Shown here piece by piece: positions 63,970 through 64,000 of a stretch of DNA of 64,000 nucleotides. The notes under the pieces were generated by a model. It saw nothing but the letters and a program-made list of their open reading frames with translations. It did no database searches and was not told where the DNA came from. Every line of letters starts with the position of its first letter. Positions within the stretch are counted from its first letter, which is position 1. A program made the position numbers and the translations under genes. Source of the stretch: Cytophagales bacterium (GTDB taxonomy: Bacteria; Bacteroidota; Bacteroidia; Cytophagales; Cyclobacteriaceae); assembly GCA_017303795.1 (NCBI GenBank), contig JAFLBR010000015.1, positions 1-64,000 on the forward strand. The letters are read 5' to 3'.

Positions 63970-64000
63970 AAAAAAAACTGTCAATACAAAGTTAAAATTC

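Noticed and set aside
1-64000. tRNA, rRNA, CRISPR or insertion-sequence features
   Set aside because: No T-loop/anticodon patterns, rRNA segments, regular direct-repeat arrays or transposase genes were recognised by reading; a covariance-model search could still find a tRNA that I missed.

Overview
The window looks like a chromosomal segment from a Bacteroidota bacterium, most likely order Cytophagales. The basis is the gene families: two type IX secretion C-terminal sorting domains, PD40/OmpA and WG-repeat proteins, a PafA-type phosphatase, a GH3-family enzyme, DUF4421, four-helix-bundle (23S rRNA intervening-sequence type) genes, and candidate promoters of the TAnnTTTG type. No rRNA, tRNA, CRISPR array, prophage or insertion sequence was recognised.

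Layout. 0.2-2.4 kb (minus strand): lipoprotein, two small exported or membrane proteins, and a DinB-fold protein. 2.5-5.6 kb: LytS/LytTR two-component pair, Gre-like protein, menA. 5.7-11.1 kb: Crp/Fnr-type regulator, two universal-stress-type proteins, the copper ATPase CcoI and the 50-residue CcoS, then a DUF456 membrane protein. The cbb3 oxidase structural genes are not in the window. 11.2-18.8 kb (minus): a large exported TPR-CHAT protease-like protein and methylmalonyl-CoA mutase (mutA short, mutB full length). 19.0-26.5 kb: dnaA, an HtrA-type protease (minus), GH3 enzyme, a four-helix-bundle cassette, dxr, rseP. 26.6-36.8 kb: KilA-N protein, PD40/OmpA protein (minus), lon, a second four-helix-bundle cassette, hslU, DUF4421 protein, an HxlR regulator divergent from a DoxX-like gene, truA (minus). 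36.9-40.0 kb: an AT-richer stretch with three exported proteins and a decayed paralogue fragment. 40.1-48.8 kb: exported esterase, exported TldD-like/TldE-like pair, WG-repeat protein, PafA phosphatase. 48.9-53.1 kb: nuoABCD followed by NAD(P)HX repair. 53.2-64 kb: small T9SS-domain protein, gluconokinase, 6-phosphogluconate dehydrogenase, a 1651-residue T9SS surface protein, an M28 peptidase (minus) and another tandem universal stress protein.

How genes fit together. The Fnr-like/USP/CcoI/CcoS block is a micro-aerobic respiration maturation module with a TGAC-N4-GTCA palindrome behind the regulator gene. menA supplies menaquinone and nuoABCD encode part of complex I; nnr repairs damaged NAD(P)H. 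mutAB interconvert succinyl-CoA and methylmalonyl-CoA. RseP, HtrA, Lon and HslU form a loose envelope and cytosolic protein-quality group. gntK and gnd carry gluconate into the pentose phosphate pathway.

The least explained structure is the pair of four-helix-bundle genes, each lying between housekeeping genes and each bracketed by its own set of imperfect inverted repeats built from short units. They resemble 23S rRNA intervening sequences that have settled between protein genes. Other points of note are a tandem palindromic operator for the HxlR regulator, a partly conserved iron-sulfur cysteine set in the Fnr-like protein, and TAnnTTTG boxes so close to start codons that leaders must be very short.
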